A program made the translations under genes and the position numbers. Below the pieces are notes generated by a model. The model was not told the origin of the DNA. It did no database searches and saw only the letters and a program-made list of their open reading frames with translations. Positions 1-7,275 of a stretch of DNA of 33,294 bases are shown in pieces (the first letter of the stretch is position 1; each line of letters begins with the position of its first letter). The stretch is from Cyclobacteriaceae bacterium (GTDB taxonomy: Bacteria; Bacteroidota; Bacteroidia; Cytophagales; Cyclobacteriaceae), in contig CATQIH010000038.1 in the NCBI GenBank assembly GCA_958296015.1, positions 1-33,294 of the forward strand, given 5' to 3'.

Positions 1-1412
1 AAGCGTTTGTAGCTTTTCCTTTAAAAGCATATCCTGGTCTATCTTCATGCCTATGATCCACCCCCCACTCTCCCAGCGTAATCACCTGGTTGTGCATTGG
101 TGCGGTTTGCAGACCAGTAGCTGCCATCGTTTGTTCTATACACCGGAAGGCTTTGGTGGCATAATACGGACTACCCGCCTGAGTCACCACCACGCCATGA
201 CTTCTGAGATGCTGCTGACACAGGCGATAAAATTCCAGCGAATACAGCCGTCCGAGTTCCACCGTCTTCGGGTCAGGCAGGTCTATAATGATCACGTCGT
301 AGTAGTTCCTGGTTTTTTCCATGAAGATAAAGCCATCCTGGTTGATGATCTCAACCTTGCTGTCTTGTAAGGCATACTGGTTTAGTTGGGTAAGTACCGG
401 ATGGGTTTTGCCTAGCTCGGTCATCACCGGGTCCAGGTCTACCAACGTGATATGTTCTACAGAAGGGTACTTGAGGATTTCCCGTACGGCGCAGCCATCG
501 CCCCCACCCAGCACGAGTACACGCTGCGGATGCCCGTTGAGCTTCATGGCCGGATGCACCAGCGGCTCGTGGTACATCACTTCGTCCAGCGTACTGAGCT
601 TGCTGGTTGCCGTTGATATACAGCCAGTAGTCGTCTTGCCACTGCGTGATGACGATCTTCTGATACTTCGTTTGCCGTTCATACACTACCTGATCTTTGT
701 AGCGTTTCTGTTCACCAAACAACACGATAGGTTGTGCCAGAAAGATACCTGCCAGCAGCACCAGACCAATAGTAGATGCAGAAAGAGTCAGTTTCTTGTG
801 CGTACCGACGGGCAGTTCTCTGAGTACGATCACATACAGGATGGTGGCTACCATGAAGTTGATCATGCCCAGGATGAAAGGGGTGTAGGTCAGACCCAGG
901 TAGGGCAAGCCAACGAAAGCAAAAAACACGCCTCCCAGCAGACTGCCGTAGTAATCCTTTTCCATCACCGATGATACGTTGATCTTCAGTTGTTCAAAGG
1001 TATCATTCACTCGGATGACGAGCGGTATTTCCAGCCCGATCATGATACCGATGATGATGCTCAGGCTGTAGATGATCAGTCCTACATACATGGTATAAGC
1101 GGCTGCCGTATAGGTGATCAGGGCTGAGAAGGCAGAAAACACCGAAAGCGTAAACTCTACCATGATAAACTTCTCCAACAGGTTACCTTCCAGGTATTTG
1201 CTCAGACGGCTGCCCAACCCCATCGAGAACAGCATCACCGACACGATCATAGTCCACTGCACCACAGAATCGCCGAGAAAATAGGTAGCCAGTGTAGACA
1301 ACACATATTCTGCAACTACACCCGACAGGCCGGTAGCAAAAAGAGAGACTTTGAGTATATTGGATTTCACATGCCGGGGCAGGCCGGATGTCTGTTGCTG
1401 CGTTAAAGACAT
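1..1412 (-). CDS. speE: Membrane-fused spermidine synthase (polyamine aminopropyltransferase), partial and frameshifted
   Basis: Transfers an aminopropyl group from decarboxylated S-adenosylmethionine to putrescine or a similar amine. The first ~230 residues form about seven hydrophobic helices, as in spermidine synthases with an N-terminal membrane domain. The soluble domain then reads LYINGNQQ, GGGDG (bases 494-508), VDLDP (428-442) and DLPDP (270-284), the nucleotide- and amine-binding motifs. Two single-base gains break the frame: one at about 598-602, where NGNQQ should continue LSTLDEVMYHEPL, and one in the six-C run at 61-66, where GEWGWI is expected. The C-terminus runs off the window. 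The start overlaps the end of the upstream DUF350 gene by 10 bases, so the two are probably co-translated. Family call is firm; whether the frameshifts are biological or errors is undecided, and errors seem likelier. Confidence 0.85.
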
Positions 1413-2250
1413 AGCGTAATGAGTACTGAGCCGCCGATGTAGGCAAACGCTTCTATCAATCCGGCACCTACATTGGGTTTTTCCTGGTGGATCAGCTCGT
1501 CGGTGAGGCTTTGGCTGGGCAGTAATATCTTATCCGTCAGGTAGCGGGCGATGGGCAGCAGCAGCAAGCCGATCGCCACATCAATGCCTACATTGGTCAG
1601 AGATTCTCCCCAGCTGATGAAGTCAGGCATCAACCCGAAGCGGATCAGGTTGGCAATGGCGATGAGGGCACCGGCAAAGCCTAAGCCTACGGCTACGTTG
1701 TCTTTCTCCATCTGGTCGTGCACATCGAAAGGGATTATTCTGGCATAAAACAAAGCTGCCACTACCAGCAGTACTTGTCCGATGAGCCAGAAGACCAGGG
1801 CTGTGAGCACCGAACCCCCTTCGCCGGAGACGGCTCCAGGATGATCAGCCCGGTACCAATGGCGTTGGCACCTTCAATCACACCGGTTCCTACATTACGA
1901 TCCCGGATGATTTCTTCATACACACTGAACTTATACAGGATAACCTTATCATTGATCAGGATAGATAGGTTGAGCAGCACAATCGCCAGCACCCCATAGA
2001 TGCCCATATCGATCAGGTCATATTCCAGTCCGCCGGAAGGGCCAAGGATAGCACTGGTGACCGACAAGACCAGCCCGGTATAATAACCAACGTGCGAGAC
2101 GGCAAACGCAAAGTTATCCTGCCCGGTGAGTTCATCCTGTACGTTGATCTTTTTGTGCAAAAGCTGATACGCAAACTTGCCCAGGACAAACAGCACAAGG
2201 CAAGCCAGCAGATATACGAGCGCAGTAAGGGCATTATCTAAGGTGATCAT
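1403..2250 (-). CDS. DUF350 (YjfL-like) membrane protein, one frameshift
   Basis: Integral membrane protein of two tandem DUF350 units, each with several hydrophobic helices. Both units share acidic/Gly-rich signatures: GTGVIEGANAIGTGLI in the first and GAGLIEAFAYIGGSVL in the second. The start chosen is ATG at 2250 (MITLDNALTALVYLL), because upstream in-frame sequence is not membrane-like. The frame breaks at 1836-1837: reading GTGLIILGAVSGEGGSVLTA needs one more G in the run now read as GG. Function is unknown. In E. coli the DUF350 gene yjfL lies beside a lipoprotein (yjfM) and a glutathionylspermidine-synthase homologue (yjfC). Here it lies between a lipoprotein and a spermidine synthase, a parallel arrangement. 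Confidence 0.85.
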
Positions 2251-2329
2251 AAAAGCTTGATTGATTGATCGATTGTACAGACGCAATATATTTCGTCTCC
2301 ACATGATATAGAAACAACATATTGTGTCA

Positions 2330-3064
2330 CTACTTACCAAACCCACCGCCACGGGAACGCATGCTGCCACCGCTGTTGTAACGGGTGCCGGAACGGCTGG
2401 TTCTTTGCCTGCTGTTTCTCAACTGACGGCTGCTGGCAGACCGGCGCCAGGTGCTGTTGGGCTTTGTGGTGGAGGTGTAGGCACTTCCGGTGCCGTATGC
2501 CTTGCGTCCTCCGCCTACATCTGGACCGTAATAAGGTCTACCACTGCTGCGGCTACCACGGTAATCATTATAATAAGAGCGGCGTATCGGGAAGGCTGCC
2601 ATATTGAACAGACTACTCATGAAAGCATATTGTCCGTAAAAAGCCCAGAAACTGTTACCATTTGATCCCTGCTGCCAATGTCCGTATTGCGGATTGCCCA
2701 CGTAGTTGTTGTATCCGGGAGGAGCCACGGTTTTGGTTACTTCGCCATCTTTGCCCTTAGCGGCAATCTCCATGCCCATGTCGTTGATGTGCTGGTCGAA
2801 AAAGTCTTTACTCACCGGGTACCAGTCAGTAATGACTTCTTCGGGCTTACCCCCTGCTGTATCTTCTTTGATGATGCGGTACTGTTGTTTGTACTCTTTA
2901 AAAAACGTGCCTGCTTCATCCATATCATAAAGCATGATAGAATACACAGGCGTAGTGGTCATATCGCGCATCAGTACGTCTACCGGATTTTTCTCAAAGC
3001 TATCGGAACTACAGCTCCATAGAAAAAGGAACGTACACCATAGGATATATCGGTATTGCTTCAT
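2330..3064 (-). CDS. Lipoprotein with Ser/Arg/Gly-rich tail
   Basis: 244 residues. The N-terminus has a lipoprotein signal (hydrophobic stretch, lipobox LWSC, Cys18), so it is likely anchored in an envelope membrane. Residues ~30-120 form an acidic globular part; the middle is rich in Tyr, Gly and Asn; the last ~50 residues are low-complexity Ser/Arg/Gly ending in GGGFGK. That tail recalls E. coli YjfM/YgiB (DUF1190) lipoproteins, which neighbour DUF350 and polyamine-type enzymes, but this is a resemblance of composition and context, not a proven family match. It lies 59 bases after the JmjC-like gene and 79 bases before the DUF350 gene on one strand, so all are probably one transcript. No catalytic motif is recognised. 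Confidence 0.75.
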   Translation of the reverse strand: MKQYRYILWCTFLFLWSCSSDSFEKNPVDVLMRDMTTTPVYSIMLYDMDEAGTFFKEYKQQYRIIKEDTAGGKPEEVITDWYPVSKDFFDQHINDMGMEIAAKGKDGEVTKTVAPPGYNNYVGNPQYGHWQQGSNGNSFWAFYGQYAFMSSLFNMAAFPIRRSYYNDYRGSRSSGRPYYGPDVGGGRKAYGTGSAYTSTTKPNSTWRRSASSRQLRNSRQRTSRSGTRYNSGGSMRSRGGGFGK

Positions 3065-3123
3065 TTTGTTAGGTTCCGGATGCTGTAGGTAGAGACGAGA
3101 GTGATCGCGTCTTACCGCATATC

Positions 3124-4024
3124 CTACATGTGCACCAATTCTTTGTTACCGTTCTTCTCTATTTTTTGAATTGCGGAAGTAGCACGGCGGTCGGCCATAT
3201 CCTGTTTCATTTTAAACCACTTGTCGCCCAGGCCCTTGCGCATCAGGTAATCTGCACCCTGGCGTACGCTCAGGTTCATCAATCCTTTCAATCTTTTGCT
3301 CACGTGCGGGTTCAGGGAGCGCATGCTCATGCCAAAGCCACCTTCGGTATACTCGATGTAGTGCCAGTATTCTCCCCGGCATAAACAGGGTGTCGCCATG
3401 TTTGAGTTCGCACTCAAATCCTTTGACGTACTCCAGTCCGGGGAAGCGATTATAATCCGGCTTCACCACGTTTACGCCGGTGTGTACGTTGAGCGGATAG
3501 CGGTACAACAGTTTGGAATAGTCGGGGCTAAACAGAATCACTCTTCTTTTGCCCTGAAACTGGGTCAGGAACACATTAGACATGTCAATATCCTGGTGCA
3601 TCCGAGCAATGGAACCTTGTCCGCCAAAGAACATGAACGGATATTCTTTCAAAAACTTGGTATTGATGTCGGGATAATCAAAGTCATTCATCAAGTCCGG
3701 ACAGTCTTTGAAAATATTCCAGAGGTTGATGCGCAGGTCGGTGGGCGTGGAAGCGATCAGGTCGAGGTAATCTGCAAACTTCATCTTGCGGTGGGGCACC
3801 TTCAGCGTTTTGTCCAGGTCAGACTCCCGGTTTTCATAAACGCCGATGATCTTATCTCCGGCAGCCTTTTTAAAGTAAGAAAAATCCCACTCCTCATAAG
3901 CTCTTGTCCCTTTGAGTAATCCTCTTAGAATGACAGGCTTTTGCGGCTTCAGGTAATCTCTTTCAAAAGCTTTCAGGTCTGCGCCATCAAGGATATCTAT
4001 GGGATGGTTGTAGTCAATAGCCAT
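3124..4024 (-). CDS. JmjC/cupin-like Fe(II)/2-oxoglutarate oxygenase, one frameshift
   Basis: A cupin_8/JmjC-type protein, expected to be a soluble Fe(II)- and 2-oxoglutarate-dependent hydroxylase. The metal ligands are visible: HQD (His143, Asp145) in GSIARMHQDIDMSNVF, and the distal His221 in EYWHYIEY. The segment FQGKRRVILFSP and the late SMRSLNPH strand are typical of the family. The reading frame shifts at the four-C run 3374-3377: one C fewer gives MPGEYWHYIEYTEGGFG and continues to the stop at 3124, about 300 residues in all. The substrate (protein side chain or small molecule) cannot be inferred. It is the first gene of the operon that ends in spermidine synthase, so a polyamine-related role is possible but unproven. 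Confidence 0.85.
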
Positions 4025-4347
4025 AACAAAAGTTGGTTGGTATAAAAAATTGCTTACAAAAATATGATATATAGATAAATCATACGATAATTTTGTGGTA
4101 AAGTCTGAAAAATCTATTCAAAAAGCGAATATACTGATTTTATAGCACACACAGAAGCTATTCCCCCTTAAAACCTCTATGGGTTTCTAGCATTCTGCTA
4201 TACCTGCACACAAAAATTGCAGGAAATCGGAGCACACTACACACAGGTAGGCGTTCAAACATGATCGTTACGTAGTGGCTGCATTTTTGTGAGGTGCTTG
4301 TATAGTTTTTCTATGATACCTTCAACACTGTTCCGGCGGTTGATCTT
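4025..4347. other. Divergent intergenic region
   Basis: AT-rich spacer between the minus-strand oxygenase operon and the plus-strand outer-membrane gene. On the minus strand TATTTTTG (4064-4057) matches the Bacteroidota -7 box TAnnTTTG 33 bases before the oxygenase start, but no good TTTG lies at the right distance upstream. No convincing promoter was found for the plus gene. No ORF, tRNA or repeat was seen. Confidence 0.4.
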
Positions 4348-5787
4348 TTGAAACACCTTAACGCCCGTCTGTTATTCATCCTGCTGATGGCTGTCTTTCT
4401 GCTGCCAGGCATTCGCCCAGGCATTTGTCAGCCGACCAGCGAAACGGCGCAGGCTCCTGACGAATGGATCACCATCGATAGGATATTTGTGATAGGCAAC
4501 AAAAAGACCAAAGAAAAGATCATCCTCCGGGAGCTGGATCTCACCACAGGCCAGACGGTCACCAGGCGTGCGCTAATAGAAACACTCAGGCAAGACCACC
4601 AGAAGCTGCTCAACACCAGTCTTTTCCTTGCCGTCACCCTCAATCCGGTATCCCTGACCGAGGGTCACGCCGATATTATTGTCAGCGTCGCTGAACGGTG
4701 GTATACCATTCCCTCCCCTTTCTTTCAGCTGGTAGACCGTAACTTCAACGTGTGGCTTACCACCGAAAACCGTAGCCTGGAGCGGGTGGAATACGGACTC
4801 AAATTTTATCAGTACAACTTTCGCGGACTCAACGAGCGGTTGTATCTCTATATGCAGCTGGGCTACAGCAGGCAGTTTGCGCTCAAATATGTTGTCCCAT
4901 ACATTGATAAAGCGCAGAAGAACGGACTCACTTTTTCCATCAGTTATTCCGGGCAAAATAACATCAATTACATCACGCGCAATCATCGCCTGATATTCAC
5001 CGATTCATTGCAGGGCACCTACCGGGCTTATCTGGGCAAACTGGGCTGGAACTACCGCCCGTCGTTTTATCACCGTCATGCCCTCACCCTGGCCTACCGC
5101 AATCTTTGGATTGCCGACACCATCCGGGAGCTAAACCCCGGCTATCTGGGTCAGTCTGGCAATAAACAGGAGTACCTTTCGCTCAGCTACCATTACATCA
5201 ACGACCATCGCGATAACATAGGCTATCCGTTGAAAGGTTACCGCCTGGACGCCTCGGTGCAAAAGATAGGACTGGGGCTTTTTGATCATGTTAATATGAT
5301 AAGTATGGCGAGTGCTTACCAGCGATATATTGCATTAGGCGAAGGTTTTTACTATGCCGGAGCAGCCGAAGCCTATGTCAGTGCCCCCGGCAGGCAGCCT
5401 TATTCGCTGCTCAGCGGACTTGGCTACCACGGCAACTGGCTGCGCGGCTATGAGCTGGATGCCATTGAAGGGCAGGCGTATGTGACGCAGCAAAACACGC
5501 TCAGCAAAAGGATTTTTGCTAGAGTATTCGACCTGCACAGAATCATACCCATAAAGCAGTTCAACACCCTGCCTGTCAGCCTGTACCTGAAAGTCTATGC
5601 AGACCACGGCTACCTGCACAACAGCCGCCCTTACGCACTCAGCGATGTGCTCAACAACCGCTACCTGATGGGCTATGGCGTTGGGGTAGACATTGTGTCC
5701 TTCTACGACCTGGTGATTCGCCTGGAACATTCCTGGAAAATAAACGGTTCATCCGGCTTCTACTTCCACCTGAATACCGCCTTCTGA
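4348..5787 (+). CDS. Omp85-like outer-membrane protein (POTRA plus beta-barrel)
   Basis: 479 residues. A signal peptide (hydrophobic residues ~8-28) is followed by one POTRA-like domain (~40-115) with the usual pattern: ITIDRIFVIGNKKTKEKIILRELDL, written here only by its ends ITIDRIFVIGN and ILRELDL, then LFLAVTLNPV and VSVAERWY. The rest is a series of amphipathic aromatic-rich strands (~125-479) ending in Phe, as in BamA/surface-antigen barrels. It is shorter than BamA, which has five POTRA domains, so it is better called a BamA/TamA-related or two-partner-like protein than BamA itself. It would sit in the outer membrane and insert or translocate substrates. The gene stands alone; no secreted partner is seen nearby. 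Confidence 0.85.
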   Translation: MKHLNARLLFILLMAVFLLPGIRPGICQPTSETAQAPDEWITIDRIFVIGNKKTKEKIILRELDLTTGQTVTRRALIETLRQDHQKLLNTSLFLAVTLNPVSLTEGHADIIVSVAERWYTIPSPFFQLVDRNFNVWLTTENRSLERVEYGLKFYQYNFRGLNERLYLYMQLGYSRQFALKYVVPYIDKAQKNGLTFSISYSGQNNINYITRNHRLIFTDSLQGTYRAYLGKLGWNYRPSFYHRHALTLAYRNLWIADTIRELNPGYLGQSGNKQEYLSLSYHYINDHRDNIGYPLKGYRLDASVQKIGLGLFDHVNMISMASAYQRYIALGEGFYYAGAAEAYVSAPGRQPYSLLSGLGYHGNWLRGYELDAIEGQAYVTQQNTLSKRIFARVFDLHRIIPIKQFNTLPVSLYLKVYADHGYLHNSRPYALSDVLNNRYLMGYGVGVDIVSFYDLVIRLEHSWKINGSSGFYFHLNTAF

Positions 5788-5823
5788 TTGCGGAAATAAG
5801 TATCGACATTCATATTTGTGGTG

Positions 5824-5875
5824 CAGGTCTGTGGGGACCGCTCCACGGAGGCACGGGGTGCCCCGCACATACCTG
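5824..5875. repeat. GC-rich imperfect inverted repeat
   Basis: Arms CAGGTCTGTGGGG (5824-5836) and CCCCGCACATACCTG (5861-5875) pair with a mismatch and a bulge. The loop holds two more small dyads, CTCC-ACGG-AG and GGGGTGCCCC. It stands out against the AT-richer surroundings and lies just past the point where the truncated VOC gene stops. It may be part of an inserted repeat (REP-like) or a structured transcript end; there is no U-tract, so it is not a standard terminator. Confidence 0.45.
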
Positions 5876-5927
5876 GGGAAGCTTTAGAGTATTTGGAATC
5901 TTTATCGGAACGCCGACCGGCCATAGA

Positions 5928-6011
5928 CTAAAAGTCCAACTTGTTAAGGTAAAAGTCTCTCGTTGCGGCTTTGTCCCGCATGGATAACTTTGGATGAACA
6001 TCCGTGAGCAT
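5928..6011 (-). pseudogene. Truncated VOC (glyoxalase/bleomycin-resistance) gene fragment
   Basis: An ATG at 6011, six bases after the stop of the intact VOC gene, opens 27 codons that include MRDKAATRDFYLNKLDF, the characteristic first strand and helix of VOC-fold bleomycin-resistance-like proteins, and then stop at TAG (5930-5928). A full protein would be ~120 residues, and no reading frame of the following ~130 bases resembles the missing part. So the 3' portion has been lost or replaced, with a GC-rich inverted repeat now next to the break. Originally this was probably the second gene of a two-gene VOC operon. Confidence 0.65.
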
Positions 6012-6016
6012 ATATT

Positions 6017-6430
6017 TCAGTTTAAAACTCCTAAATTCTCATCATTCGGCTCTAACAGATCCCACAGGTTGCCATACAAATCTTCAAAGACAGCAACCAT
6101 TCCATAATCCTCTTGCTTGGGTGGTCTGACGAACGTGATATCTCTTGCTATCATTTTATGATAGTCCCTCCAAAAATCATCCGTAAACAGGAACAGAAAA
6201 ACTCTGCCGCCAGTTTGGTTTCCAATACTCGCTCTTTGATTTTCGTTGACTCCTTTGGCAAGTAGCAGAGCACATTCTTTAGCACCGGGTGGAGCTACCA
6301 CGACCCATCGTTTTTCATCACTCAATTTGGTGTCTTCCATGAGTTTGAAATCTAATTTTCCGGTATAAAATTCAATAGCTTTATCATAATCTTCTACCAC
6401 CAAAGCTACATGGGCAATTCGCTGTTTCAT
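6017..6430 (-). CDS. VOC family (glyoxalase-like) protein
   Basis: 137 residues, the usual length of a two-module vicinal-oxygen-chelate protein. The first module starts RIAHVALVVEDYDKAIEFYTGKLDF, here cited by its core VALVVEDYDKAIEFY. The second contains VFLFLFTDDFWRDYHKM and ends VAVFEDLYGNLWDLLEP, where the Glu of DLLEP is a likely metal ligand and the His of RIAHVAL another. Members include metal-dependent isomerases, dioxygenases and antibiotic-binding proteins, and the substrate cannot be told from sequence alone. Its stop is six bases before a truncated second VOC gene, so the pair was probably an operon. Confidence 0.9.
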   Translation of the reverse strand: MKQRIAHVALVVEDYDKAIEFYTGKLDFKLMEDTKLSDEKRWVVVAPPGAKECALLLAKGVNENQRASIGNQTGGRVFLFLFTDDFWRDYHKMIARDITFVRPPKQEDYGMVAVFEDLYGNLWDLLEPNDENLGVLN

Positions 6431-6445
6431 TTAAAGTGTTTTTGT

Positions 6446-6760
6446 CTATGCGTGATAACATTCGTGTAGACGCATTGCGGCTATTTTTCTTATAGCACCC
6501 AAAATAACTATTCCAGCCAATACTTTAAAAGGTTCTTCCGATTTATTTTTGAGTACACTCTTTACCCATCCGGTCATTCCGTAGCGATAGCGGCCGCCGT
6601 GGAACGGAGGAATCTTTACCGCGTTGCTAAGGAGCAAGCTTGCAAGATGGCCGATTTTTAGGCGGTGGAACCACATAACGGAAAGATCCCTACGGGATGA
6701 CTTAAGAATGGGTACAAGATTTGTTGTCTGTTGACTTGTTACGGCAAGATTTTCATGCAT
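6446..6760 (-). CDS. Doubtful ORF overlapping a dispersed repeat
   Basis: 104 codons, no family recognised. The first ~60 codons lie across the dispersed repeat also found near 21733, so they are unlikely to be coding. The last ~45 codons (GWVKSVLKNKSEEPF, then LAGIVILGAIRKIAAM) have a plausible hydrophobic helix and could be the 3' end of a gene whose 5' part was replaced by the repeat. Treat as a possible gene remnant rather than a functional gene. Confidence 0.2.
   Translation of the reverse strand: MHENLAVTSQQTTNLVPILKSSRRDLSVMWFHRLKIGHLASLLLSNAVKIPPFHGGRYRYGMTGWVKSVLKNKSEEPFKVLAGIVILGAIRKIAAMRLHECYHA
6627..6703 (+). repeat. Dispersed repeat element, copy 1
   Basis: Aligns by eye with 21733-21834 over its whole length: GCTAAGGAGCAAGCTTGCAA against GCTAAAAAGCAGGTTTGCAA, AGGCGGTGGAACCACATA against AGGCGGAGAACTGCATA, and a shared end CGGGATGACTT. 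Copy 2 has about a dozen extra bases between the ATCCC and CGGGATGAC parts. The 3' part (AACCACATAAC, AAAGATCCC, CGGGATGAC) also recurs at 8420-8451. No ORF with transposase features is present, so it is probably a non-autonomous repeat. Confidence 0.6.
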
Positions 6761-6833
6761 AAAACACGCAAGGTTTCTTTGCTAATATTGGTTTTGATGC
6801 ACTATATCTGCTGCAACTTTGAAGGTGTAAGAA

Positions 6834-7150
6834 TTGTCAAGTACTTCCAACGCTTAAAAGTACGGCAATATCTTTCTTGAAGTACCTAACAAGCTTTGAA
6901 AGGAGTTTACAATTTGTCGTAAGGTACTGTTAAAGCTTTGATAGTGCTTTACGACGTTTTGTAAGCCATGAAAAAAGAAAAATATCATGGTTAACAACTT
7001 TTGTCATGTGCTTTATACGCTTTGTGAGGGTTCTACATTGTTTTGTAAAGCACTTTATAAGCTTTTTTATGGGTTTACATTGTTTTGTAAAGTACTTTTA
7101 AAGCTTCTGTAGCACCTCAAGAAAGTTATTGGATTGCTTTTTAAGCTTAC
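6834..7150. repeat. Phased 42-bp degenerate repeat array, copy 1
   Basis: Eight degenerate units. The AAGCTT-like dyads start at 6850, 6891, 6933, (6975, degenerate), 7017, 7059, 7101 and 7143, that is 41 and then 42-base steps. In most units an AGTACT-like dyad lies upstream with its centre 10 bases from the centre of AAGCTT. The best-conserved unit begins TTTTGTAAAGCACTTTATAA (7041). Stop codons occur in every frame, so it is not protein-coding. It aligns unit by unit with 21989-22306. Confidence 0.8.
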
Positions 7151-7208
7151 CCACTGGCTAAAGAACAATATGGACTGATGTTGTGAGCTTGCCCAGGCTT
7201 ACAATAGC

Positions 7209-7244
7209 AAAAAAAGAAGGCTAAACACGCATGTCCAGCCTTCT
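7209..7244 (-). terminator. Rho-independent terminator
   Basis: On the minus strand, AGAAGGCT (7244-7237), a 14-base loop and AGCCTTCT (7222-7215) form a perfect 8-bp stem directly followed by a run of T (7215-7209). It lies 32 bases past the stop of the coiled-coil gene at 7276 and would end its transcript. Confidence 0.85.
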
Positions 7245-7275
7245 GCTTTGTGTAGGAAAATGTTTCCCCGGTTGC

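Larger units (their letters stand above)
6431..7275. other. Long intergenic region holding repeats
   Basis: Contains, in order, the doubtful 104-codon ORF, dispersed element copy 1, about 130 bases of unremarkable AT-rich sequence, the 42-bp array and the terminator of the next minus-strand gene. No transposase or RNA gene was seen. Confidence 0.5.

Noticed and set aside
47-974. Plus-strand ORFs opposite the spermidine synthase
   Set aside because: Low-complexity, no motifs; the minus strand carries the conserved catalytic sequence once frameshifts are allowed for.
1183-1446. Minus-strand ORF overlapping the speE/DUF350 junction
   Set aside because: Alternative frame of the membrane domain of speE; no family match.
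1403-4024. Programmed ribosomal frameshifting
   Set aside because: There is no slippery heptamer plus structure at the breaks, both insertions and deletions occur, and unrelated families are affected; indel errors or mutations are simpler.
6834-7150. CRISPR array
   Set aside because: The units are degenerate along their whole length, without a constant repeat and unique spacers, and there are no cas genes nearby.
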